From Agrobacterium tumefaciens (GTDB taxonomy: Bacteria > Pseudomonadota > Alphaproteobacteria > Rhizobiales > Rhizobiaceae), in assembly GCF_000834635.1 (NCBI RefSeq), contig NZ_JXQV01000001.1, positions 1 to 64,000 of the forward strand: 64,000 bases of DNA, written 5' to 3'. The notes beneath the pieces are model-generated. The model was not told the DNA's origin. It saw only the letters and a list, made by a program, of their open reading frames with translations, and did no database searches. Positions 1 through 8,615 of the stretch are shown here, piece by piece; the first letter of the stretch is position 1; the number at the start of each line of letters is the position of its first letter. The position numbers were made by a program, and so were the translations under genes.

Positions 1-1
1 A

Positions 2-295
2 GCAGAAGACGTCGTTTACCTGAACATTGCCGGAAAATCGGCGCTTGCGGACTACATGGTTGTGGTTTCCGGGCGATCGAACAGGCATGTCTCGGCGATT
101 TGTGATCACCTCATGTCTGATCTCAAGGATGAGGGCTTCGGTCACTCGCGCGTCGAGGGTCTGGAAAATGGCGACTGGGTTGTGATCGACGCCGGTGACG
201 TCATCATTCACGTGTTTCGTCCGGAAGTCAGAGCGTTCTACAACATCGAAAAGATGTGGGCCGCTCCCGACATTGAGGAAGAAACGCTGCATTGA
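2..295 (+). CDS. rsfS: Ribosomal silencing factor RsfS, 3' part (5'-truncated by window edge)
   Basis: The open frame runs from the first bases of the window to a TGA, giving about 97 residues. The protein contains DYMVVVSGRSNRHV followed by a conserved acidic region and ends in the usual WAAPDIE-type tail of the Iojap/RsfS family. The family binds ribosomal protein uL14 and blocks subunit joining when nutrients are scarce. The first in-frame ATG at 56 is internal, because family-conserved residues (AEDVVYLNIAGKSALA) precede it, so the real start lies upstream of the window. It is followed by rlmH on the same strand after about 100 bases, a common alphaproteobacterial arrangement. Family assignment is confident. 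Confidence 0.93.
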   Translation, partial: AEDVVYLNIAGKSALADYMVVVSGRSNRHVSAICDHLMSDLKDEGFGHSRVEGLENGDWVVIDAGDVIIHVFRPEVRAFYNIEKMWAAPDIEEETLH

Positions 296-398
296 CGCGA
301 CCTTGCATCTGGTGCCGACGCATCACTGCATAGGAATTCGCTGATCATCCTGATATGAGCGCAACCGACAAGGTTTGCGACAAGGATGGATGTGGACA

Positions 399-881
399 AT
401 GCGAATCTCGATTTTTGCGGTGGGACGGCTTAAATCCGGCCCTGAAAAGGATCTTGCGTCCCGATATCTCGACCGTTTCGCAAAGACCGGCCCGGCCATC
501 GGGCTGGAATTCTCGCGGATGATCGAGGTGGCCGAAAGCCGCGCATCGAATGCCGATACCCGCAAACGCGAAGAAGCGGCCATGCTCGAAAAGCATCTGG
601 CCGATGGGGCGGTGCTCGTTCTGCTCGACGAGCGAGGAAAGGCCCTCGACAGTTCGGCTTTTGCAGAGATGTTCGGGAACTTTCGAGATAGCGGCAAGCG
701 CGATCTGGTGATCGCGATCGGCGGTGCCGATGGTCTCGATCCCTCCCTGTATGAGAGGGCAACAGCCACTCTGTGCCTTGGCAAACTCACCTGGCCGCAT
801 CAGTTGGTGCGCATCCTCATCGCAGAACAGCTTTATCGCGCAGTGACAATTCTGTCCGGCCACCCCTATCACCGCGTATAA
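399..881 (+). CDS. rlmH: 23S rRNA pseudouridine-1915 N3-methyltransferase RlmH
   Basis: This 160-residue SPOUT-class methyltransferase starts MRISIFAVGRLKSGPEK and ends in the family's YHR tail. The SAM-binding trefoil-knot signature IAIGGADGL lies near residue 110, followed by the conserved LGKLTWPHQLVR-ILIAEQLYRA segment. RlmH methylates pseudouridine 1915 in helix 69 of 23S rRNA. The frame is open further upstream to a TTG at 375, but the ATG at 399 gives the family's length and lies about 11 bases after an AAGGA element. It sits between rsfS and the envelope genes envC-like/ctpA, probably in one transcription unit. Confidence 0.95.
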   Translation: MRISIFAVGRLKSGPEKDLASRYLDRFAKTGPAIGLEFSRMIEVAESRASNADTRKREEAAMLEKHLADGAVLVLLDERGKALDSSAFAEMFGNFRDSGKRDLVIAIGGADGLDPSLYERATATLCLGKLTWPHQLVRILIAEQLYRAVTILSGHPYHRV

Positions 882-1014
882 TTCCTTGTCTTGCCGATCA
901 TATAAACCCTCACACGTCCCTTCCGGTCATCTTCTTGCCCTTCCCTCCATGTTGATTGGCGAAACGCCGCGAAGCAGCGTATGGTCATCCATCTTTCGAC
1001 GGTTCACACATTTC

Positions 1015-2433
1015 ATGATCAAGAGCGGCAGCAACACCAGATGGACGACCCTTTCGGGCGCGCTTCTTGCTGCCTGCATGGTCGCTTCCCACGCGCTCAC
1101 GCCTGCATTGGCGCAGGACGCAGCGGTTCCGGAAACCGCTCCACCCACCCTTGCGCAGACCCCCACTCCGCAGGAAGAACTGGACAAGCTCGAGCAACGC
1201 CGCGACCAGAATCGTCAGGATCTGCAAGAACTCGTTGATAGTATCGGCCTTTCCGAAGACAAATCCCGCCAGCTTCAGGATAGTATTGCGGCTCTCAACC
1301 AGGACACGGCGCGCATCAAGGCAGAGCTGATCGCCTCCGCGACACGCCGAAAAGACCTTGAAGACAAGATCAGGGATGGTGAGGACCGGCTTGCCAAGCT
1401 CGGTGTGCGTGAGGATGCGGCCAAAGCGTCGCTCCGAGAGCGGCGCGGTGTTCTAGCCGAAGTGCTGGCCGCCCTTCAGCGCATGGGCCGCAACCCACCC
1501 CCTGCCCTTCTCGTTTCACCGGAGGATGCGCTGGCATCCGTTCGCAGCGCTATTCTGTTGGGGGCTGTCGTTCCCGGCATTCGATCGGAAACAGAGAAGC
1601 TCGTCTCTGCTCTCAAAGAGTTGACTGACCTGCGCCTCGCCATCGCCAGCGAAAAACAGCAGCTGACCGACACGATGACGGCGAGCCTTGAGGAAGAAAA
1701 GCGGCTCGATCTGCTGCGTCTGGAAAACGAAAAGCGCAACACTCAGACCGCGAGCGATCTGGAAGCAGAACGCAAACGTTCTGAAGAACTTGCGAGCCGG
1801 GCAACGAGCCTGGAAGGCCTGGTGTCATCGCTGGAAAACGAGATTTCCTCGGTCCGTGAAACCAAGGAAAAACAGCGACTGGAAGAGGAGCGGCTAGCTG
1901 CACTTTCGCAAGCCGAACGCGACAAGGTAGAGGCCGATACCGAGGCTGGAACGCCTGATAAAAACCGCATTGCGCCCGCATATCCGTTTTCAAGTTTGAA
2001 GGGCAAGCTGGCCATGCCGGTTTCCGGTGACGTGCTGCGACGGTTCGGCGATGCTGACGGTACGGGGCATTTTTCCAAGGGAATCGTCGTTGCGACTGGC
2101 CCTGAAGCACTGGTGACCGCACCGGCAGATGGCTTTGTTGTTTTTGCCGGTGAGTTCCGCAGTTATGGCCGCATGATTATTCTGAACGCCGGTGACGGTT
2201 ACCATCTGGTGCTGACAGGCATGGACAATGTGAGGACGAGGCAGGGCATGTTTGTGTTCTCTGGCGAACCCATTGCCTCCATGGGTGCAAAAAGAGTGGC
2301 AAGTGCTGCCGCATTGGCGCTGGAAACTGACAAGCCGACGCTTTACATTGAATTCAGGAAAGACGGTGTGCCGGTTGATTCTCAACCATGGTGGACCGCA
2401 AAAAATACCGGAAGGGCGCGCAATGATTCGTAA
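1015..2433 (+). CDS. EnvC-like murein hydrolase activator (coiled coil + degenerate LytM/M23 domain)
   Basis: The protein is about 472 residues. A signal peptide spans about residues 1-33 (cleavage after ALA), a long charged coiled coil runs from about 50 to 320, and a LytM/M23-like domain occupies about 330-470. In active M23 peptidases zinc is bound by HxxxD and HxH; here the corresponding stretches read GHFSKGIVVAT and YHLVLTGMD, so the ligand set is broken, as in E. coli EnvC, which activates amidases rather than cutting peptidoglycan itself. The ATG at 1015 is preferred because it puts the signal peptide at the N terminus. An ATG at 949 and a TTG at 886 are in frame but would add an unusual leader. 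The stop overlaps the ctpA start by 11 bases, implying translational coupling. Confidence 0.88.
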   Translation: MIKSGSNTRWTTLSGALLAACMVASHALTPALAQDAAVPETAPPTLAQTPTPQEELDKLEQRRDQNRQDLQELVDSIGLSEDKSRQLQDSIAALNQDTARIKAELIASATRRKDLEDKIRDGEDRLAKLGVREDAAKASLRERRGVLAEVLAALQRMGRNPPPALLVSPEDALASVRSAILLGAVVPGIRSETEKLVSALKELTDLRLAIASEKQQLTDTMTASLEEEKRLDLLRLENEKRNTQTASDLEAERKRSEELASRATSLEGLVSSLENEISSVRETKEKQRLEEERLAALSQAERDKVEADTEAGTPDKNRIAPAYPFSSLKGKLAMPVSGDVLRRFGDADGTGHFSKGIVVATGPEALVTAPADGFVVFAGEFRSYGRMIILNAGDGYHLVLTGMDNVRTRQGMFVFSGEPIASMGAKRVASAAALALETDKPTLYIEFRKDGVPVDSQPWWTAKNTGRARNDS

Positions 2434-3751
2434 GGCTTCACTTCTCCTCATCGGTGGACTTATGGGTGCCACAGCGATGAGCGTCATCTATTCGGCAAGC
2501 ATGCCGGCACAGGCTGCCGGTCCTTCCACCTATAAGGAGCTGTCGATTTTTGGTGACGTGTTTGAGCGCGTGCGCGCGCAATATGTGACGCCTCCCGATG
2601 ACAAGAAGCTGGTTGAGAATGCCATCAACGGCATGTTGAGCTCGCTCGATCCGCATTCCAGCTTTCTGAATGCGCAGGACGCAACCGACATGCGCTCCCA
2701 GACCAAGGGCGAATTTGGCGGTCTCGGCATCGAAGTGACCATGGAAAACGAGCTGGTCAAGGTCATCTCGCCGATGGACGACACGCCCGCCTCCAAGGCT
2801 GGCATTCTGGCCGGCGATTTCATCTCCGAGATCGACGGCCAACCGGTGCGCGGTCTGAAGCTGGAAGAAGCTGTCGAAAAGATGCGCGGCGCGGTCAAGA
2901 CGCCTATCAAGCTGACCATCATCCGCCAGGGCGCAGACAAGCCGCTCGATATCACCGTCATGCGTGAAATCATTGCCGTTCGTGCTGTGAAATCCCGTGT
3001 CGAGGGTGGCGATGTGGGTTATCTGCGCGTCATCTCCTTTACGGAAAAGACCTATGACGACCTTGAAAAGGCAATCAAGAAGATCAAGCAGGATGTGCCA
3101 GCCGACAAGCTGAAGGGCTACGTGCTTGACCTGCGCCTCAACCCGGGCGGCTTGCTGGATCAGGCGATCAACGTCTCCGACGCATTCCTTGAGCGCGGCG
3201 AAGTCGTGTCCACACGCGGTCGTAACCCGGAAGAAACCCGCCGCTTCAACGCAACGGCTGGCGATCTGACCGATGGCAAGCCGGTCATCGTTCTCGTAAA
3301 CGGCGGTTCGGCCTCTGCGTCCGAAATCGTGGCTGGCGCACTGCAGGATCTGCGACGTGCAACCGTTCTGGGAACACGTTCCTTCGGCAAGGGTTCCGTC
3401 CAGACCATCATCCCGCTGGGCGACACAGGCGCTCTTCGCCTGACGACCGCGCTCTATTACACGCCATCGGGCAAGTCCATTCAGGGCACGGGCATCACAC
3501 CTGATATCAAGGTGGATCAACCTCTGCCGCCGGAACTGCAGGGACGTGTGCGTGCGGAAGGCGAATCCAGCCTGCGCGGTCACATTCAGGGCCAGAGCGA
3601 GACGGAAGAAGGTTCCGGCTCGGTTGCTTATGTGCCACCGGAAGCCAAGGACGATATTCAGCTGAACTATGCGCTGGATCTTTTCCACGGCACCAAGACT
3701 GACCCTTCATACCCGCCAAATCCTGAAAAGGCGGTCGTTAACAAGCAGTAA
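2423..3751 (+). CDS. ctpA: Carboxy-terminal processing protease CtpA (S41 family)
   Basis: This 442-residue S41 peptidase has an N-terminal signal or anchor (MIRKASLLLIGGLMGATAMS), a PDZ domain at about residues 90-170 containing FGGLGIEV and GILAGDFISEIDG, and the Ser/Lys protease core. The catalytic dyad fits Ser298 in GSASASEIV and Lys323 in FGKGSVQ, 25 residues apart as in the D1-processing protease. Members trim or degrade periplasmic proteins, often controlling murein hydrolases. The ATG overlaps the end of the EnvC-like gene (ATGATTCGTAA), and a GGAAGG site lies just upstream. The pairing of a hydrolase activator with a periplasmic protease suggests control of cell-wall cleavage, which is inference from context. 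Confidence 0.95.
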   Translation: MIRKASLLLIGGLMGATAMSVIYSASMPAQAAGPSTYKELSIFGDVFERVRAQYVTPPDDKKLVENAINGMLSSLDPHSSFLNAQDATDMRSQTKGEFGGLGIEVTMENELVKVISPMDDTPASKAGILAGDFISEIDGQPVRGLKLEEAVEKMRGAVKTPIKLTIIRQGADKPLDITVMREIIAVRAVKSRVEGGDVGYLRVISFTEKTYDDLEKAIKKIKQDVPADKLKGYVLDLRLNPGGLLDQAINVSDAFLERGEVVSTRGRNPEETRRFNATAGDLTDGKPVIVLVNGGSASASEIVAGALQDLRRATVLGTRSFGKGSVQTIIPLGDTGALRLTTALYYTPSGKSIQGTGITPDIKVDQPLPPELQGRVRAEGESSLRGHIQGQSETEEGSGSVAYVPPEAKDDIQLNYALDLFHGTKTDPSYPPNPEKAVVNKQ

Positions 3752-3815
3752 AGCCTTAAGACATCGCAATCCGCGATGCCTTCTCGGCTGCACGCAGTCA
3801 ATCACGGATAGATCA

Positions 3816-5018
3816 TTGCCTTCAGACCTGCGCAAACCGCTTATGGGTCGACGTAAAAAGAAAAGCGCTGGGTCGTTCCGGCGCTTTTCTGCGCTTGCAG
3901 GCGTGGTCCTGCTCAGCGTGGGTGGCATAGGCGGCCTGTCTGTCTACACGGCTCTCTCTCCCGGTAATATGAAGAGCAACTCGACTGCGCCCAATGTGGA
4001 ATTGAGCGACGCTGCACCGCCGCTTCAGACAACAGAGCCAACCGCCCCGCAAACAGACGTGGACGGTACGCTTCTGACGCAGAGCGGCCGGTCCGGTGCG
4101 AATATCCAGCGAAACGAAATGGACGACGGCAACGTCGTCTCGGTCTACTCACCACGCGACCGCGGTACCGACGGGCCGGTGCTGATGACGGGCCAGACCT
4201 ATGGGCAAGACCCCCGCATGGCGGCCCAGCCCAATGAGGAACTGCTGGAGGATTCCGCCTTCGGCAGGCTTCCGAAAGTCGGCCCTGATGGCCTGCGACC
4301 CCTAGAGCAATATGCGCGACCATGGTCGGGCGCGAGAGGCACACGGATCGCGATTGTCGTCGGAGGGCTGGGGCTTAGCCAGACCGGCACGCAGAAGGCT
4401 ATCAGGGACTTGCCTGCGGACATTACGCTCGGCTTTGCGACAAGCGGAAACAGCCTGCAACGATGGATGCAGGAGGGCCGCCGCAAAGGCCATGAGATTT
4501 TGCTTCAGATCCCCTTCGAGCCCTTCGGCTATCCCGGCACCAATCCGGGGCCAGACACGCTGCTGGTTGCCGGTCCTGCGAAGCTCAATCTGGAGCGATT
4601 GCACCGCTCCATGGCGAAGATCACCAATTACACCGGCATCATGAATTATCTCGGTGGGCGTTTCATGGCAGACGAAAAGGCGCTGGAGCCTGTCATGTCC
4701 GATATCGGCAAGCGCGGCCTGCTGTTCCTGGATGATGGCTCCTCCGCCCAGTCAAAAAGCACGCCAATTGCCAAGGCCCAATCGGTCGCGGCAAGCTTCG
4801 CCGATTTGCAACTGGATGACCATGTCAACGAAGCTGCCATTCTGCGAAAGCTTGATGATTTGGAGCGCATCGCGCGGAGAAATGGTTCTGCCATCGGCGT
4901 GGCCTCGGCCTTTGATGAAAGTGTTGCGGCAATTGCCAAATGGTCCGTCGAAGCGTCCGGGCGCGGCATCGAAATCGTCGGCGTTTCAGCTCTTGTGCTA
5001 GACAAGACAGCCCCTTAG
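3816..5018 (+). CDS. Divergent polysaccharide deacetylase family protein (YibQ-like, DUF610)
   Basis: This is a 400-residue protein with a basic N terminus (LPSDLRKPLMGRRKKK), one membrane anchor at about residues 24-46, a low-complexity periplasmic linker to about residue 165, and a C-terminal divergent polysaccharide deacetylase domain (IAIVVGGLGLSQTGTQ, ITLGFATSGNSLQRWM, LLQIPFEPFGYP, FLDDGSSAQS). The start is taken at TTG 3816, because rhizobial relatives commonly begin with a DL-x-PL motif before the basic patch and a GGA element lies about 10 bases upstream. The ATG at 3843 is an alternative. The exact substrate of this family is not established. It lies between ctpA and rppH in the same direction. 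Confidence 0.85.
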   Translation: MPSDLRKPLMGRRKKKSAGSFRRFSALAGVVLLSVGGIGGLSVYTALSPGNMKSNSTAPNVELSDAAPPLQTTEPTAPQTDVDGTLLTQSGRSGANIQRNEMDDGNVVSVYSPRDRGTDGPVLMTGQTYGQDPRMAAQPNEELLEDSAFGRLPKVGPDGLRPLEQYARPWSGARGTRIAIVVGGLGLSQTGTQKAIRDLPADITLGFATSGNSLQRWMQEGRRKGHEILLQIPFEPFGYPGTNPGPDTLLVAGPAKLNLERLHRSMAKITNYTGIMNYLGGRFMADEKALEPVMSDIGKRGLLFLDDGSSAQSKSTPIAKAQSVAASFADLQLDDHVNEAAILRKLDDLERIARRNGSAIGVASAFDESVAAIAKWSVEASGRGIEIVGVSALVLDKTAP

Positions 5019-5057
5019 TTCTTGACGCCAAAGCACTCTGTTCATCAAAGGTCCAAA

Positions 5058-5570
5058 ATGACGGTCAAAGCGGAAGATCTTCCCTACCGCCCCTGCGCGG
5101 GTATCGTGGTTCTGAATGCGCAAGGGCTTGTCTGGGCCGGACGGCGCATCTCCGAAGGCAACTCGGAATTCGATGGCTCGCCGCAGCTCTGGCAGATGCC
5201 GCAAGGCGGCATAGATGACGGCGAGAAGCCGCTTCTGGCGGCCATCCGCGAACTCTACGAAGAAACGGGCATGAAAACAGTGTCGCTGCTGGCAGAGGCA
5301 AGCGACTGGATTCACTATGATTTACCGCCGCAGCTGATCGGCATAGGCTTGAGAGGCAAATATCGCGGCCAGGCCCAGCGCTGGTTTGCATTCCGTTTCG
5401 AGGGCGACGAAAGCGAAATTCAGATCAACCCACCACCGACAGGCCATGAGCCGGAATTCGACGCGTGGGAATGGAAGCCAATGGAAAGCTTGCCGGATCT
5501 TATCGTGCCCTTCAAGCGCTGCGTCTACGAACAGGTCGTTGACCAGTTCAAACATCTAGCGGCAAAGTAA
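5058..5570 (+). CDS. rppH: RNA pyrophosphohydrolase RppH (Nudix hydrolase)
   Basis: The product is 170 residues with the start [20 protein letters not shown]. The Nudix box GX5EX7REUXEEXGU is intact: G50, E56, R64-E65, E68-E69 and G71. Family members remove pyrophosphate from the 5' end of mRNAs to trigger decay, or hydrolyse dinucleoside polyphosphates; the YRPCAGI-x-V/L-N-x-G-L-V opening is typical of the RppH/IalA group. The frame extends upstream to 5022, but ATG 5058 matches the family N terminus. It closes the rsfS-rppH gene run and is followed directly by a bidirectional terminator. Confidence 0.94.
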   Translation: MTVKAEDLPYRPCAGIVVLNAQGLVWAGRRISEGNSEFDGSPQLWQMPQGGIDDGEKPLLAAIRELYEETGMKTVSLLAEASDWIHYDLPPQLIGIGLRGKYRGQAQRWFAFRFEGDESEIQINPPPTGHEPEFDAWEWKPMESLPDLIVPFKRCVYEQVVDQFKHLAAK

Positions 5571-5578
5571 GCGCAGCA

Positions 5579-5606
5579 AAAAGGCGGCACAAATGCCGCC
5601 TTTTTT
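5579..5606. terminator. Bidirectional intrinsic terminator between rppH and bfr
   Basis: The stem AAGGCGGC / GCCGCCTT encloses CACAAAT-type loop bases, with an A-run on the left and a T-run on the right. It therefore works as a Rho-independent terminator for both convergent genes. Confidence 0.9.
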
Positions 5607-5624
5607 AATTCTATTTCGATCCGC

Positions 5625-6116
5625 TTATTCGGACTCTGCAGCGTCTGCGGAGTCGGCATTCAGCTGGCCGTACTTGGCTTCGCCGATCTTGTTCAGAAGC
5701 TCAAGCTGGGTCTCGAGGAAGTCGATGTGACCTTCTTCGTCGATCAGCAGGGTTTCGAACAGCTTCATCGAAACATAGTCGCCAGCCTCGTGACAGATCT
5801 CACGGGACTTCTTGTACGCGGCGCGGGCATCATATTCACCGGCGAGGTCCGCTTCCAGAACTTCCTTCACGTTCTGACCGATGCGCAGAGGCGCAACCGT
5901 CTGAAGGTTCGGGTGGCCTTCGAGGAAGATGATGCGATCGATGATCTTGTCAGCGTGCTGCATCTCTTCGATGGACTCGGCACGCTCTTTCTTGGCGAGC
6001 TTTGTATAGCCCCAATCGTTCAGCAAGCGGTAATGCAGCCAGTACTGGTTGACTGCGCCGAGCTCGAGGAAAAGTGCCTCGTTAAGCTGCTCGATGACTC
6101 TTTTGTCGCCTTTCAA
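5625..6116 (-). CDS. bfr: Bacterioferritin Bfr
   Basis: This is a 24-mer ferritin-like iron store with haem. From the TTG at 6116 the protein has 163 residues, and the diiron ligands and haem methionine fall on the classic numbering: E18, E51, M52 and H54, with the second-half ligands in [10 protein letters not shown] and [13 protein letters not shown] strong CAGGAGAG ribosome-binding site lies about 6 bases before this TTG. The in-frame ATG at 6140 would overlap that site and add an atypical leader MKTTGERT. The start lies 35 bases inside the end of bfd, so the two are translationally coupled. The gene converges on rppH through a shared terminator. Confidence 0.95.
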   Translation of the reverse strand: MKGDKRVIEQLNEALFLELGAVNQYWLHYRLLNDWGYTKLAKKERAESIEEMQHADKIIDRIIFLEGHPNLQTVAPLRIGQNVKEVLEADLAGEYDARAAYKKSREICHEAGDYVSMKLFETLLIDEEGHIDFLETQLELLNKIGEAKYGQLNADSADAAESE

Positions 6117-6393
6117 TGTCCGCTCTCCTGTTGTCTTCATGCAATTGTCTCAGGCGGGACATAAAATCAAAAACATCGGCTTCCGTCGAGTGGCGACGTG
6201 CATGATATTCTTCTGTGGTCCTGATAATCAGTTCAACAACGGTCGGGAAGCAGCCACAGCAACGACCACGTTTGGCCATAGCGTGATACACTTTGGACGG
6301 CACGATAAGCTGCCAACAGTCTTCATCGAGCATCTCGTTGATGACATCGCGAATGTCGTTGTCGGTGATGTAGTTACAGCTGCAAACGAGCAT
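6082..6393 (-). CDS. bfd: Bacterioferritin-associated ferredoxin (BFD-like [2Fe-2S])
   Basis: This 103-residue protein starts [18 protein letters not shown]. The cysteines C4 and C6, then C45 and C48 (GRCCGC), give the CxC...CxxC arrangement of BFD-like [2Fe-2S] domains, with a slightly longer spacer than E. coli Bfd and a charged C-terminal extension of about 40 residues beyond the cluster domain. Bfd donates electrons to bacterioferritin so that stored Fe(III) is released as Fe(II). It overlaps bfr by 35 bases, upstream in the same operon. An Irr-type iron-control element lies about 100 bases upstream. Confidence 0.92.
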   Translation of the reverse strand: MLVCSCNYITDNDIRDVINEMLDEDCWQLIVPSKVYHAMAKRGRCCGCFPTVVELIIRTTEEYHARRHSTEADVFDFMSRLRQLHEDNRRADIERRQKSHRAA

Positions 6394-6429
6394 GGTTCTT
6401 TGCCTGTATGACGCAACACATTGTTTTCA

Positions 6430-6518
6430 TTCTTAAACCAAAACAGGATAGTGAGTGTCAAGAAAAAGATGCGATGCGTCGCCCGCGATATATTAGAACT
6501 ATTCCAAACTAAACGAAA
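6430..6518 (-). promoter_or_regulatory. bfd-bfr promoter region with two candidate core promoters
   Basis: Reading toward bfd, one candidate has a -10 TAATAT at 6490-6495 with the ICE motif filling the space between it and a weak -35. A second has a perfect TTGACA (TGTCAA at 6456-6461 on the plus strand), a 17-base spacer and a poor -10. The first fits repression by a protein bound at the ICE. This is inference from sequence only. Confidence 0.45.
6492..6508. promoter_or_regulatory. Iron control element (probable Irr binding site)
   Basis: ATTAGAACTATTCCAAA matches the rhizobial Irr/ICE consensus as I recall it (TTTRGAAYNRTTCYAAA) at 16 of 17 positions. It lies in the bfd leader. Irr is known to repress iron-storage genes when haem or iron is scarce, which fits a site before bfd-bfr. 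Confidence 0.75.
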
Positions 6519-6636
6519 ATTATCGTCTTTTCATTAGGTTAGCGTTCTCTACAGAACAAATTTCCACACTCAATTTTTTGTCAACCGACCCATTGCACCG
6601 CGCACGCGATCACGAAAAGTTTACTGAACATGCACC

Positions 6637-7362
6637 TTACGTGAAATACTGACCGCCATTCGCCGTCAATGTCGACCCGGTGATGAAACCAGAACTGTCA
6701 GCCGCCAGAAACAGCGCGCAGCGAGCAATCTCTTCCGGCTCACCAAGCCGACCGACGGGTATCTGCGGCAAGATGCGCTCGTTCAACACGTTCTCAGGGA
6801 TCGCCCGCACCATCTCCGTTCCGATATAGCCAGGGCAGATCGCGTTCACGGTGATGTTTCGCGAGGCGCCTTCCTGCGCCAGCGCCTTGGTCAGTCCAAG
6901 ATCACCGGCCTTGGCGGCCGAGTAATTGGCCTGTCCAGCCTGACCTTTCTGGCCGTTGATGGATGAAATATTGACGATGCGGCCAAAACCGCGCTCGCGC
7001 ATACCGGGCCATATGGGATGCGTCATGTTGAACACGCCGGTCAGATTGGTGTCGAGCACCTCTCGCCACTGCTGCGGTGTCATCTTGTGAAACATCGCGT
7101 CGCGGGTGATGCCCGCATTGTTGACAAGCACCTCTATCGGACCGAGATCGCTTTCAACCTGGGCTATGCCGGCAACGCAGGCATCGTAATCGCGGATATC
7201 CCAGCAATAGGTAGGAATGCCGGTCTCGCTGCGAAACTGAGCCGCCCGCGCCTCCGTGAAAGCGTAGTTCACCGCGACCTTGTAGCCTTCGGAATGAAAT
7301 GCCTTGGCAATCGCCGCACCAATTCCGCTTGTCCCGCCTGTTATCAAAGCAACCCGGCTCAT
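6637..7362 (-). CDS. phaB: Acetoacetyl-CoA reductase (PhaB/PhbB)
   Basis: This 241-residue short-chain dehydrogenase has the Rossmann motif TGGTSGIGAAIA at about residues 8-19, NNAG at about 88, and the catalytic Ser-Tyr-Lys set in SSINGQKGQAGQANYSAAKAG. Within the SDR family the protein resembles NADPH-dependent acetoacetyl-CoA reductases, which make (R)-3-hydroxybutyryl-CoA for polyhydroxybutyrate. A GGGAGG site precedes the ATG. It lies 71 bases downstream of phaA on the same strand, so the pair supplies PHB monomer. The synthase gene phaC is not in this window. Confidence 0.95.
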   Translation of the reverse strand: MSRVALITGGTSGIGAAIAKAFHSEGYKVAVNYAFTEARAAQFRSETGIPTYCWDIRDYDACVAGIAQVESDLGPIEVLVNNAGITRDAMFHKMTPQQWREVLDTNLTGVFNMTHPIWPGMRERGFGRIVNISSINGQKGQAGQANYSAAKAGDLGLTKALAQEGASRNITVNAICPGYIGTEMVRAIPENVLNERILPQIPVGRLGEPEEIARCALFLAADSSGFITGSTLTANGGQYFT

Positions 7363-7433
7363 CTCAAGGCCTCCCCTGTTTCATTGCGTCAGCCTTAAGA
7401 TGTGCCAAAGTGGCATTTCGATGATCGAAAGTA

Positions 7434-8615
7434 TCAGAGACCTTCGAGGCACATGGCGATACCCATGCCGCCACCGATGCACAGTGTCACCAATCCTTTT
7501 TTTGCACTGCGGCGCTTCATCTCGAAAAGCAGTGTGTTGAGCACGCGTGCGCCGGATGCACCGATGGGATGGCCGATGGCAATCGCGCCGCCATTCACAT
7601 TGACGATCTCTGGATTAAGCCCCAGATCGCGGACCACCGCACAGGATTGTGCCGCAAACGCTTCATTCGCTTCAACAAGATCAAGATCTGAGACAGACCA
7701 ACCGGCCTTTGACAGCGCTTTGCGCGATGCCGGGATGGGACCTGTGCCCATGATCTGCGGATCGACACCGGCTGTGGCCCAGGAGGCGATGCGCGCCAAG
7801 GGTTGCAGGCCGCGCCGCGTCGCTTCCGCCTCGCTCATAAGCAAAACGGCAGCAGCCCCGTCGTTCAAGCCAGAAGCGTTGCCAGCAGTGACGGTACCTT
7901 CCTTATCGAAGGCAGGGCGAAGTTTCGCCATGGTGTCGATTGTGGCACCAGCGCGGATATATTCGTCGGCATCAACGGTCACATCACTCTTGCGGCCCTT
8001 GATGATGAAGGGGACGATCTCATCTGCAAAACGCCCGGCGGATTGCGCAGCCTCGGCGCGGTTTTGAGAGGTCACGGCGAATTCGTCCTGCTCGTCGCGC
8101 GAAAGCTGCCACTGACGAGCAATGTTTTCTGCGGTTATTCCCATGTGATAGCCGTAGAAGGCATCCGTCAGGCCGTCCTTCAACATGGTGTCGACCATCT
8201 TGAAATCACCCATTTTCACGCCGCCGCGCAGATGCGCGCAATGCGGTGCCATGGACATGGATTCCTGCCCACCGGCCACAATGATGGATGCATCGCCCGT
8301 GGCGATCTGTTGCATGCCGAGTGCCACGGCGCGCAGGCCCGAACCGCACAGCTGGTTGATGCCAAATGCCGTGGCTTCCTGCGGAATATCAGCCTTCATC
8401 GCGGCCTGACGGGCCGGGTTCTGTCCTTCGCCCGCGGCAAGCACTTGCCCGAGAATGACTTCATCAACCTCGCTTGGCGCTACCCCCGCCCGCTCCAGCG
8501 CGGCCTTGATCACCGCAGCACCCAGCTCATGAGCTGGCGTGTTCGCGAAGCTGCCATTGAACGAGCCCACTGCCGTGCGTGCTGCAGCAACGATGACGAT
8601 TGAAGTCGAAGTCAT
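7434..8615 (-). CDS. phaA: Acetyl-CoA C-acetyltransferase (beta-ketothiolase PhaA)
   Basis: The product is a 393-residue thiolase. The acyl-accepting cysteine is in [14 protein letters not shown] (near residue 89), the histidine motif is [11 protein letters not shown], and the second catalytic cysteine is in [10 protein letters not shown] at the C terminus. It condenses two acetyl-CoA to acetoacetyl-CoA, the first step of PHB synthesis. The start is placed at [14 protein letters not shown], preceded by GGGAGA; the frame extends further upstream to 8651 without supporting homology. It is followed by phaB and is divergent from the PHB regulator phaR. Confidence 0.95.
   Translation of the reverse strand: MTSTSIVIVAAARTAVGSFNGSFANTPAHELGAAVIKAALERAGVAPSEVDEVILGQVLAAGEGQNPARQAAMKADIPQEATAFGINQLCGSGLRAVALGMQQIATGDASIIVAGGQESMSMAPHCAHLRGGVKMGDFKMVDTMLKDGLTDAFYGYHMGITAENIARQWQLSRDEQDEFAVTSQNRAEAAQSAGRFADEIVPFIIKGRKSDVTVDADEYIRAGATIDTMAKLRPAFDKEGTVTAGNASGLNDGAAAVLLMSEAEATRRGLQPLARIASWATAGVDPQIMGTGPIPASRKALSKAGWSVSDLDLVEANEAFAAQSCAVVRDLGLNPEIVNVNGGAIAIGHPIGASGARVLNTLLFEMKRRSAKKGLVTLCIGGGMGIAMCLEGL

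Noticed and set aside
886..1014. Upstream extension of the EnvC-like protein to TTG 886 or ATG 949
   Set aside because: It would put about 20-40 non-conserved residues before a good signal peptide. No ribosome-binding site favours it, though ATG 949 cannot be fully excluded.
3752..3815. CATCGC/GCGATG hairpin after ctpA
   Set aside because: Six-base stem without a T-run inside a gene run in one direction; unlikely to terminate.
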